DNA of 64,000 nt. Source: DAOTWA01 sp963702935 (lineage in GTDB: Bacteria > Chloroflexota > Anaerolineae > Anaerolineales > Anaerolineaceae). Below are positions 57,745 through 64,000 of this stretch, piece after piece. The position numbers and the translations under genes were made by a program. The notes beneath the pieces are model-generated. The model saw only the letters and a list, made by a program, of their open reading frames with translations. It had not been told where the DNA came from and did not search any database. The stretch spans positions 5,303,028-5,367,027 of the forward strand of contig OY969772.1 in the NCBI GenBank assembly GCA_963702935.1, in the 5' to 3' direction. Within the stretch, counting starts at the first letter, position 1, and each line of letters starts with the position of its first letter.

Positions 57745-58074
57745 CTACACCTCACTTAATAATTCTTCCATGCGTCGTAAAGCCGCTGCAATTTCGCGTT
57801 CAGGAGCCTTCATACCTTGTTTCCGATATCCATGCAAGATAACGAATTGTTGATTTATATAGGCAAAATAGAATAACCGAACACCACCAGGGCGCAACTC
57901 CCATAATTTTCCTTGAATGGGTTTGGCATGAGGCATATCCAAGCCAGTTCCAAACTCTTGTAGCAGTCGTAACGCGTTGCGAACTTTCACCTGCTCCATT
58001 ACTGACAGCTTTTCAATGAACTCTAGAGGTGGGCATTTGCCTCGATGATCTTTGTAGAAAACGATGCTCCACAT
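57745..58074 (-). CDS. higB: HigB-like toxin (RelE superfamily, DUF891)
   Basis: 109 residues from the ATG at 58074; a start at 58086 is unlikely because the -10 element lies only three bases before it. VRNALRLLQEFGTGLDMPHA, KLWELRPGGVRLFYF and FVILHGYRKQGMKAPEREI are the conserved DUF891 segments. It is a ribosome-dependent mRNA interferase by family. The toxin-first order is typical of higBA. Confidence 0.85.
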   Translation of the reverse strand: MWSIVFYKDHRGKCPPLEFIEKLSVMEQVKVRNALRLLQEFGTGLDMPHAKPIQGKLWELRPGGVRLFYFAYINQQFVILHGYRKQGMKAPEREIAAALRRMEELLSEV

Positions 58075-58090
58075 AATGTTTCCCATTCAT

Positions 58091-58108
58091 TATAACAATA
58101 TTGTTATA
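58091..58108. promoter_or_regulatory. 18-bp perfect palindrome in the higBA promoter
   Basis: TATAACAATATTGTTATA is a perfect palindrome. On the minus strand TTGATT, 16 bases and TATAAT (58094-58089) make the promoter, so the palindrome covers the spacer and most of the -10 element, as expected for autoregulation by HigA. Confidence 0.75.
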
Positions 58109-58183
58109 TTAATCAAGGTTCAATTCACTTTATCAATTTATTTTACCAGCACAGACCTAAATTTGCACCCAAACGATGCCGGC

Positions 58184-58591
58184 TTACCCACCATCGTCCA
58201 GGATAATCGTTCCACCACTCCCCACCAGATCCCAGGGATTTTCGTACCACTTTGCTCCGGCCACACCATTTGGAATATCCGGGTCAGACGCGGTCATTTT
58301 GGCCAACGTGCCATCTGGATTGACTGCTACCACCGTGTATACCACGCTATAAATTGGACCTAATGTCGCCAGTGAGGTCATCATTCCCCAGCCACATCTC
58401 GAAGGCTCAACAGTTTTCGCGGCATCGATTCGGTCCTGGATAAACTCAACATAAGTCATCCCTACTGGTGCTCCAGAGACCATCATCGGCTGGCTGGCCT
58501 TGTAACCTACAAAAATCAAGCCGGCACAGAATAAGATCACGACCATGTTCCAAATGATTTTCCACACTAGGTGAAACAATCCAGCGATCAT
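58184..58591 (-). CDS. Small membrane-anchored protein
   Basis: 135 residues. One membrane segment at about 10-32 (IIWNMVVILFCAGLIFVGY) precedes an extracytoplasmic domain with single Cys and several Gly/Asp turns (DPDIPNGVAGAKWYENPWDL). No family recognised. It follows the ribbon-helix-helix gene by two bases and is probably co-translated. Confidence 0.55.
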   Translation of the reverse strand: MIAGLFHLVWKIIWNMVVILFCAGLIFVGYKASQPMMVSGAPVGMTYVEFIQDRIDAAKTVEPSRCGWGMMTSLATLGPIYSVVYTVVAVNPDGTLAKMTASDPDIPNGVAGAKWYENPWDLVGSGGTIILDDGG

Positions 58592-58593
58592 CT

Positions 58594-58821
58594 TTACTCC
58601 CCTTGGTTTCCTACTTTATAATTGTCTTCAGGTTTTTGGACTTCGCTGATCATCAAATTTCCAAACCTCAATTCTTCCCGATACATTCGATCAATAGAAA
58701 CCTCGACAACATCACCTTCACTGCGTCCCATATTTCCAGAGAGATCTTTCAACTGTCGAACGCATTCAAGGCTGAGACGAAAAGAACGAACTGCTTTGGT
58801 GGACGAATTTTTCTTGGGCAT
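58594..58821 (-). CDS. Small ribbon-helix-helix-like DNA-binding protein
   Basis: 75 residues from ATG with AGGAGC upstream; 58848 is a weaker start. RSFRLSLECVRQLKDLSGNM followed by RSEGDVVEVSIDRMYREELR fits a ribbon-helix-helix (CopG-type) domain: a basic-hydrophobic beta strand, then two helices. The palindrome just upstream is a natural operator. It is probably the regulator of the two-gene operon. Confidence 0.6.
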   Translation of the reverse strand: MPKKNSSTKAVRSFRLSLECVRQLKDLSGNMGRSEGDVVEVSIDRMYREELRFGNLMISEVQKPEDNYKVGNQGE

Positions 58822-58849
58822 TTTATAAGCTCCTTTTGTAATATACATT

Positions 58850-58867
58850 GTAATACATTTGTATTAC
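58850..58867. promoter_or_regulatory. Palindromic operator upstream of the ribbon-helix-helix gene
   Basis: GTAATACATTTGTATTAC: arms GTAATACA and TGTATTAC are exact reverse complements around two bases. A further partial copy (GTAATATACATT) overlaps its left side. It lies about 30 bases before the start, where an autorepressor would bind. Confidence 0.65.
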
Positions 58868-59218
58868 TTTTTCAAAAGCCGAATAGTTACCCACCACCTA
58901 AAAATGCGGTGTTGGTTTCTTGTACAAATCCGCATTTAGATTGCATATTTGAACAAATTGGAAACGAATAAACATAATTGAACTAATTGTCATGCTGGAA
59001 AACAACAAGAGCACATTCGTTATTTGAAAGAACTTTGCTCTTAAACCATTTTTCAAGTAACGTAGGTTCAAGCAAATCGCCCTCAGAAATTTAGAAGGCG
59101 ATTTTTAGCTATAATTAGTGTTATGAGGGTAAAGAATACCCGTCTATGATGCCTGATTATAGACAGCATGAGAGCTTAGTAATCGTCGTTTGTATCTTTT
59201 CAATAACAGGAGGTGGTT
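58868..59218. other. Non-coding gap with terminator
   Basis: No gene is seen in 351 bases. A terminator-like hairpin AAATCGCC (59074-59081) with GGCGATTT (59097-59104) and a short T-run is present. TATAAT follows at 59110-59115 and may start the next transcript; AGGAGG at 59206-59211 precedes the next ATG. Confidence 0.6.
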
Positions 59219-59530
59219 ATGGATATTGATAGTTTGGCTAAGGGAGTTGGTTTATTCAGCTCTGCTGTTGGAGCAATAAAACAAGTCATAGCCTTGCTTC
59301 CAGATAGCTCAAAGAAAGCTGAAGCAGTAGCAACCCTTGAACGAGCTGAGCGAGAGTTCAAACTTGCCGAAGGTACAGCAGCTAATGAATTGGGTTATGA
59401 GATTTGCCGTAAGCATTTTCCACCCGAGATAATGCTTTCAAGTGATAGTGAGAATTGGGAATGTCCAGTATGCCATAATATAAAAAAACCTGATGATTAT
59501 GGCATCATTTCTCAATACCTTGGCTATTAA
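59219..59530 (+). CDS. Small helical protein with C-terminal zinc ribbon
   Basis: 103 residues from ATG with AGGAGG seven bases upstream. The N-terminus is amphipathic and Ala-rich with a coiled-coil-like helix (ATLERAEREFKLAEGTAANE). ELGYEICRKHFPPEIML follows, and near the end CPVC with an upstream Cys gives half of a possible zinc site. I recall similar uncharacterised proteins in many bacteria. Function unknown. Confidence 0.6.
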   Translation: MDIDSLAKGVGLFSSAVGAIKQVIALLPDSSKKAEAVATLERAEREFKLAEGTAANELGYEICRKHFPPEIMLSSDSENWECPVCHNIKKPDDYGIISQYLGY

Positions 59531-59705
59531 TAAAAGTTGTCAAAAATCGGCTCCTTTTGATCGAATTAAGGATTAGTGTTTAACGGCTATTCGCCAAAAA
59601 AAGTGGTTTTCAGCTGCCAATTCCCGCTAAAATCAGCGGCATATAATTCATTCTGTTGGGTAAAGCATCTTATAGAATAAAAACAGCGCTAATGGAAAAA
59701 TAAGC

Positions 59706-60554
59706 ATGGAAATGTTAGACGAAGAATATCGAAAACGTTTTCCAGATTTAGATCCCAAACAATACTTTTCATCTTTTGAGGAATTCAATCGTTTCATGGT
59801 GGGAATCGATGAGAGTTTTAAAGGAACTCCAATTTCAGCAAGGCAAATGAAAGGAATTGGGGAAGTAGCTCACAGATTACATACAAATATATATGGCGTT
59901 CCAAATAGTTATGCAAAAGAAAATGATTTTTCTAACCTTAGTCTTTCTGCGCATGTTTTAGCTTGGTTTGATAAACAATACGGTGAGAGATTAAAAGTGG
60001 ATTTTTCCAGGATGCAAACGATTTGTCGAGTTTCTGGCGATTTGTATAAGGTAAACATTCCACTCGTTTTTGGAAAACCGAAATTAGTATTCACTGGTAA
60101 AGTTGAGGAAATTAAGCCTACTCTTGGCACTGATAAATTTTATGATGGTGGATTGAACATTGGAAGCTTAATTGAAAATATGACGAATGAAAAGTTATCA
60201 CGGATTACTAGAAACGAAATCGCATACTTAGGTACTCGAGTAAGCTATGGTTGTTTATTAGGGAATAGATTTTTCACTTTAGCTAATAAAGAGTTGTTTA
60301 ACGATGCATTAGGTGATTTTAGAATTTCTGTAGATATGCTCTTTGTAGATAAGCCTTTATACGGTCAATCAATGTGGCATTGTTTACAGTTTGTTGAAAA
60401 GGTTATGAAAATATCCCTTGATGCATATGAAATTAATTACCCAAGGATTTATGATTTACATAAATTAAATGAACTGTTTAAAGATATAAAGATTCCTTCT
60501 CAGCTACTAGATAGAATTCAATGTTCACCCTCATTACGAGACCATTTCAAATAA
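59706..60554 (+). CDS. Hypothetical protein with HEPN-like C-terminal region; possible +1 extension
   Basis: 282 residues. The central beta-rich region has no known domain. Near the C-terminus WHCLQFVEKVMKISLDAYEI followed by DLHKLNELFKDI resembles the helical core of HEPN domains (Q-x2-VEKxLK, HxLxxL). The stop falls at 60552-60554, but a +1 frame from 60541 stays open for 35 codons to 60648 (SNKSNEDECVKSHEAAQQVV). One extra G at 60540 would join them, so the real C-terminus may lie there. Very AT-rich codon use. Confidence 0.5.
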   Translation: MEMLDEEYRKRFPDLDPKQYFSSFEEFNRFMVGIDESFKGTPISARQMKGIGEVAHRLHTNIYGVPNSYAKENDFSNLSLSAHVLAWFDKQYGERLKVDFSRMQTICRVSGDLYKVNIPLVFGKPKLVFTGKVEEIKPTLGTDKFYDGGLNIGSLIENMTNEKLSRITRNEIAYLGTRVSYGCLLGNRFFTLANKELFNDALGDFRISVDMLFVDKPLYGQSMWHCLQFVEKVMKISLDAYEINYPRIYDLHKLNELFKDIKIPSQLLDRIQCSPSLRDHFK

Positions 60555-60811
60555 ATCAAATGAAGATGAGTGTGTGAAAAGTCATGAAGCAGCTCAACAA
60601 GTTGTTTTAGAAGTGCTATCCAAATTACCTATTAAGCATAGTTCCTAATCGGTTGTACGCGAAGCTCTATCCACCAACGTCTCCAGCGATCGGGGGCGAG
60701 TTCGGTTCCACCCGAAGGGATGTAGCCCAAACTGGCGTAACCCACTCAAGCAAATCTCGCCAAGTCCAACCTTACCGGTAACGTCAATCGTTCGAAAGCT
60801 AGAGGAGTTCA

Positions 60812-61648
60812 ATGGTAAAAAATCTTGAGCAACTTTTCTCACATCACAAAATTGACTCTGCAAAGCCTGGGTTTTATGATGACCCGGCATTTATGGCGGC
60901 AGAAAAGGATGATCCTCTTTTCTTAGAGAATTATGCGCGCTTCGTCGATACCCGCACTTTTTCACCTGAGTATCTCACTCTAGCAAAAGTGGAGATTCCG
61001 CTAATTGCTTCTATCTGTCAGCAAGAACTGGTAGCTGATGGAAGGCTCGGCGCGTGTATAGATATAGGTATGATTCTTTCTCGAATTCTGGAGCACGAGG
61101 GATTCTGGAACTACCAAGTAAAAGGAAGTGTGACAGTCAAATTTCCACAAACCTCAGGTATTGGAAACCGTTACTTTTGGTCTTATGATGTGATTCCTCA
61201 TGGGCAACAGAGCTTCGCCGCTGCTCATTCATGGATTGTGACCCCTCCTTTTACCGTTGTAGATGTCGCAATTAGACAGCAACCCTATAAAAGAGGTCGC
61301 GAACTCCTTCCCGACATGGTCTTATCAGACAACGCAACTGGGGCTAAGGTGACAATTGACGATGTATTCAGCCCTGACATTATCGCGTTTGCAAGGGCGA
61401 AACAAGTGCCCAAGAGTAAGATAGCACGAACATATGCTCCTCATTGGCTGCAATTTTCTCAAGACTTTCCTGGTACAGAAGTTACTATTGGCGAAATCCG
61501 GCTTGTTTACATTCCAGTGGCAATTGGAGCCCCAGATCTTCCCTTTGAAAAAATGAACGGGGCGCACTTCAATGGACGGCTGGGGATCGAAATTTACAAT
61601 GACTTGGTAGTCCCAGCACTAAGCGACCACCGCAGGAACGCAAGATGA
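60812..61648 (+). CDS. Transglutaminase-like (cysteine-histidine-aspartate) hypothetical protein
   Basis: 278 residues. A Cys-His-Asp order is visible: GACIDIGMILSRIL (Cys), AAHSWIVTPP (His) about 65 residues later and VVDVAIR (Asp) about 15 further. This is the pattern of transglutaminase-like and arylamine N-acetyltransferase-like enzymes. GAGGAG precedes the ATG. The preceding 160 bases are more GC-rich than the genes around them. Catalysis is inferred only. Confidence 0.5.
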   Translation: MVKNLEQLFSHHKIDSAKPGFYDDPAFMAAEKDDPLFLENYARFVDTRTFSPEYLTLAKVEIPLIASICQQELVADGRLGACIDIGMILSRILEHEGFWNYQVKGSVTVKFPQTSGIGNRYFWSYDVIPHGQQSFAAAHSWIVTPPFTVVDVAIRQQPYKRGRELLPDMVLSDNATGAKVTIDDVFSPDIIAFARAKQVPKSKIARTYAPHWLQFSQDFPGTEVTIGEIRLVYIPVAIGAPDLPFEKMNGAHFNGRLGIEIYNDLVVPALSDHRRNAR

Positions 61649-61684
61649 GAACAATTTTGTCTGCCCAACACCGCATGCCCCAAC

Positions 61685-61705
61685 CCCCGCAGAGAGCATG
61701 CGGGG
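61685..61705. terminator. Hairpin after the transglutaminase-like gene
   Basis: CCCCGC (61685-61690) pairs with GCGGGG (61700-61705). A T6 run lies about 26 bases further on, and a GCATGC palindrome is repeated on both sides (near 61673 and 61696), so alternative folds are possible. Confidence 0.4.
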
Positions 61706-61800
61706 CAGGTGCGGATTTCGGCGTCTGGTGGTTTTTTATCATGTTCCACCCTTGGTTGGTATACTTACCTTTAGTAGTTTTTTTACAACCAATACAATAA

Positions 61801-62942
61801 ATGAGTACTCAAAACATTGAGCTAATATTAATACAAAAAGACATTGACGAATTATGTTCAGTCATGCTTGCACTGCCTAACCATAAGCTGTCTGGTTATT
61901 TAGCGCTTGCACTTTTTCCAACAATATGTTTTGTCACAGAAGAAAGCCATAATTATCTTGTATTTAGAAATTTAAAAACAATTCATCCACTTTGTTTGAC
62001 AGTTACATTATTGCCATTAAGAAGTCACGAGCGTTATTAAAACTGTTCGATAACACCGATGGTGGCAAAAACGGTCTCCTTAATTCATTCGATCTTTTTC
62101 AAGAAAAATCTTCATTGTGGATGAATGCGGGAAAATCTGGCTTCAAAGGTTTTATAAGTAAATTGTTACAACCCGATATTGGTATCTACTTCCTTGATGA
62201 AGACCCGATATACATGACCATTGTTGGATTTTCAGTTACAGGCAGAGTAAAAACTGAAATTGAATCTTTAGCAGAAGACGATTTTGAGAACATTCCAGAG
62301 CAAACAAAATCCTTCGGGATAGCGATAGGAGAATATTTTGCGGCAATTGAGGATTTAATGAGTTTATATGGTATTTCACGAAACCACGTTTCCCCCATAA
62401 CAATACCATCAGATCTCAACATAACTCACAACGACTTTCATTCAGAAAAGCTCTACAAAAGAATAGCAAGCCAAGCCAGCCTCAAAGAAAAAAATATTTC
62501 TCCAATTTTATTTTTTATCTTAACCCAAGTAAACATAGCTTACACTTTACTTCCTCGTATTCTTCTGCCAGATTCAAACCTTCTAATTAGAATTCAATTC
62601 TTAACTGCGTACCATGCAATAAGTTCTTTACTAAAAATTCAAGACGACATTGATTTTGAATTTGCGAATTTACTTTCATATGAAAATATTTTAACAACAA
62701 TACCTAATATCAAAAAGGTAAGGAATGTTTTGGCTCATTATGGCTTGGGTTCAGGAAAGAAATATGTCGTCAATAATTCTGACGCTTTGGATGAGGTTAT
62801 AAAAGGGTTATCTGGCATGTCAAAATCTGACTTGGCTAAAGTTTCTATAAATCAATTGTTTAAAATTTCTACTTGGACTCACAACAAGTTATCAAAAGTG
62901 CATCTAAAGAATGTACGAGCACGTTTGGGCGACCATACTTAA
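61801..62942 (+). CDS. HEPN-like protein, probably one gene in two frames
   Basis: About 379 residues if joined. The first frame (61801-61994) reads STQNIELILIQKDIDELCSV.. and continues best into the second frame at LFDSYIIAIKKSRALLKLFD near 61995; two extra bases or one missing base would join them. The second frame alone could start at 61992. The C-terminal helices contain IPNIKKVRNVLAHYGLGSGK, with the Arg-x4-His pattern of HEPN RNases. It is AT-rich like the rest of the island tail. Possible abortive-infection role is inference only. Confidence 0.5.
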
Positions 62943-63328
62943 AATAAGCGATAGAAACCTTTTCAAGTATCACATCTTGTTCAACCCAAAATAACTAATA
63001 AAGCATGCAGCCAACGGGTGGGAACAACCAATTCGTGGAGTTGGGCAATTTCAAGTTTTTTTGCGCACAAACGCCTGCTTCGCGGTAGTTCTACTATACC
63101 AAGCCTTGTTTACACCCGTCCACAAGCTACTACCACAAACTGTTAAATTTCTACATATATCTTCCCGTTGTGGACCGAACCGGATGTATGGGTAAAATAC
63201 CAGTGGTAAATTTTTAGTCGTTATAAAGCAAAATTGCTCCCCGAGGAGGAGCAATTTTTTTTACTATTACGTTCCCGAGTATAAGTCGGGTATTGACTCA
63301 AATTATCAATCGATTATTAAATCTTATG
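62943..63328. other. Non-coding gap with strong bidirectional terminator
   Basis: The 386 bases hold no convincing gene. AAAATTGCTCC (63230-63240) pairs exactly with GGAGCAATTTT (63248-63258), followed by more T; this terminates both neighbouring, convergent transcripts. Confidence 0.75.
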
Positions 63329-63825
63329 TTACCTCCCCCTCTTTTCTACTGCCAGGCCGAGATCATACGCATAAAGATGCAGCGCCTCCAGCACCCAGGT
63401 CAGCGCATTTTCAGCATGGGCCGGCTCTCCGCTTGGGGCATATCCTTCCTCTCCACGCAGCATTTCCCAATCAGAAATGGTTACTATGGGATAAATTTCT
63501 GAACGGCTGTCTCCAAAAGAAGGTACCTCAACCTTTACCTTGAGAGAACCACCACGTCCAAAGTTGAAGTACCGTAGAAAGACATCCCAGTAGAACCGGG
63601 TCATGTTGTCCCTAAAGAAGGGCAATGCCTGTCTTTGGCTATAGAGCACTTTCTTGTACCCCGCCTGGAGCTGTTCGAAGCAATGGTTTGTTTTGATGCA
63701 TATGCAAGAAACGATACAGCAGCATTTATGGAAGTCGCCGGATAGGCTGATTCACGTTCCACAGGTCCGCCTTTGTAATGAGAGCCATCGTAGATCACTT
63801 CCATCATTTGGAAAAACTGAGTCAC
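63329..63825 (-). CDS. Hypothetical protein, one frameshift
   Basis: About 165 residues after joining frames near 63679. It starts at GTG (MTQFFQMMEVIYDGSHYKGG) with AAAGGAGA upstream and overlaps the stop of the preceding gene (GTGA). The first frame reads to SKQTIA and the second continues FEQLQAGYKKVLYSQRQALP, then RFYWDVFLRYFNFGRGG to the end. One missing base explains the shift. Rich in aromatic residues; no family recognised. The gene pair runs toward the terminator at 63230-63262. Confidence 0.5.
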
Positions 63826-64000
63826 GATTCTCCTTTACCTCCCCTTCCAACTTCCCGATCTCGGATTCCCATGATGCCCATCACCATATTCAATTCGCTC
63901 ATATCCGCCGGCATCCGCTGGGTAAAATTCGGGATAGCAGCAATCTGGGCGGTTAAGCTTCCCTCTGCAGATTGTAGTTCTGGTTGGAACATTGCTGCCT
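63822..64000 (-). CDS. C-terminal part of a hypothetical protein, 5' end outside window
   Basis: 58 or more residues in a frame open to the window edge, ending at TGA 63822-63824, which overlaps the next start codon. It reads QSAEGSLTAQIAAIPNFTQR then MPADMSELNMVMGIMGIRDR. No family recognised. An ATG at 63992 could be internal or the true start. Confidence 0.4.
   Translation of the reverse strand, partial: AAMFQPELQSAEGSLTAQIAAIPNFTQRMPADMSELNMVMGIMGIRDREVGRGGKGES

Larger units (their letters stand above)
42453..64000. mobile_element. Integrative genomic island inserted at tRNA-Arg, right end outside window
   Basis: Evidence for an island: a tyrosine integrase and an excisionase sit just after a tRNA 3' end and point toward it; the sequence shifts to AT-rich coding with different codon use; the content is defence-type (type I restriction-modification, DUF262-HNH, toxin-antitoxin, HEPN-like); and small unknown genes dominate. 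I found no second copy of the tRNA 3' end in the window, so the right boundary is beyond 64000 or was lost. Confidence 0.8.

Noticed and set aside
60660..60760. Right attachment site or tRNA fragment
   Set aside because: The GC-rich stretch has GTTCGGTTCCACC-like wording, but it does not match the 3' end of the tRNA-Arg gene.
60650..61800. Integron attC sites between the island-tail genes
   Set aside because: Some GCCCAAC-like bases and palindromes occur, but no matched GTTRRRY ends or integron integrase are seen.

Overview
The window looks like a chromosomal segment of a Chloroflexota bacterium, most likely class Anaerolineae. The basis is its GC-rich backbone, extracellular proteins with long Thr-Pro-rich linkers, peptidoglycan-active enzymes, YvlB/LiaX-type small-domain proteins, paired P-II-like cyclic-di-AMP receptor homologues, a T-box-controlled aminoacyl-tRNA synthetase and very large multi-GAF kinases. 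This is inference from gene content; there is no rRNA or other marker to fix the taxonomy.

Backbone, 1-42.4 kb. Cell-wall genes come first: two tandem L,D-transpeptidases and an amidase, later a class A penicillin-binding protein and a beta-lactamase-fold hydrolase. Between and after them lie a flavin reductase with AMMECR1, two cyclic-di-AMP receptor-like genes behind a clan GH-G-like glycosidase, an envelope-stress-like pair (12.0-13.9 kb), GDP-mannose dehydratase with a low-molecular-weight phosphatase, an ISKra4-type insertion sequence with an intact 8-bp target duplication, the T-box leader and valS, an ECF sigma/anti-sigma pair, an ABC exporter, a dehydrogenase, an HD-GYP protein, mobA, and a signalling cluster (33.5-41.5 kb). 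That cluster holds a seven-GAF histidine kinase and three receiver-like proteins, one of which joins a receiver, a degenerate phosphotransferase fold and a DNA-binding domain.

Genomic island, 42.45 kb to at least the right edge. It begins at the 3' end of a tRNA-Arg(UCG) gene with a tyrosine integrase and an excisionase, and its base composition drops sharply. Its core is a type I restriction-modification locus (half-size HsdS, HsdM, RhuM, full HsdS, HsdR, YgjP-like peptidase). A three-gene cassette is embedded between the second hsdS and hsdR: a PD-(D/E)xK-like protein, an RNase H-fold-like protein and a Ser/Thr kinase. Next come a DUF262-HNH nuclease, a HigB-HigA toxin-antitoxin pair, a ribbon-helix-helix regulator, HEPN-like proteins and a transglutaminase-like protein. 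No right attachment site is visible.

A recurring oddity is that many otherwise well-conserved genes are broken by frameshifts. Most are explained by one extra base, usually a G, lying between two intact codons. valS alone needs nine corrections in 1.6 kb. Two further genes carry in-frame stops that fit C-to-T changes. Base-calling or assembly error is the simplest explanation and should be excluded before any biological reading.
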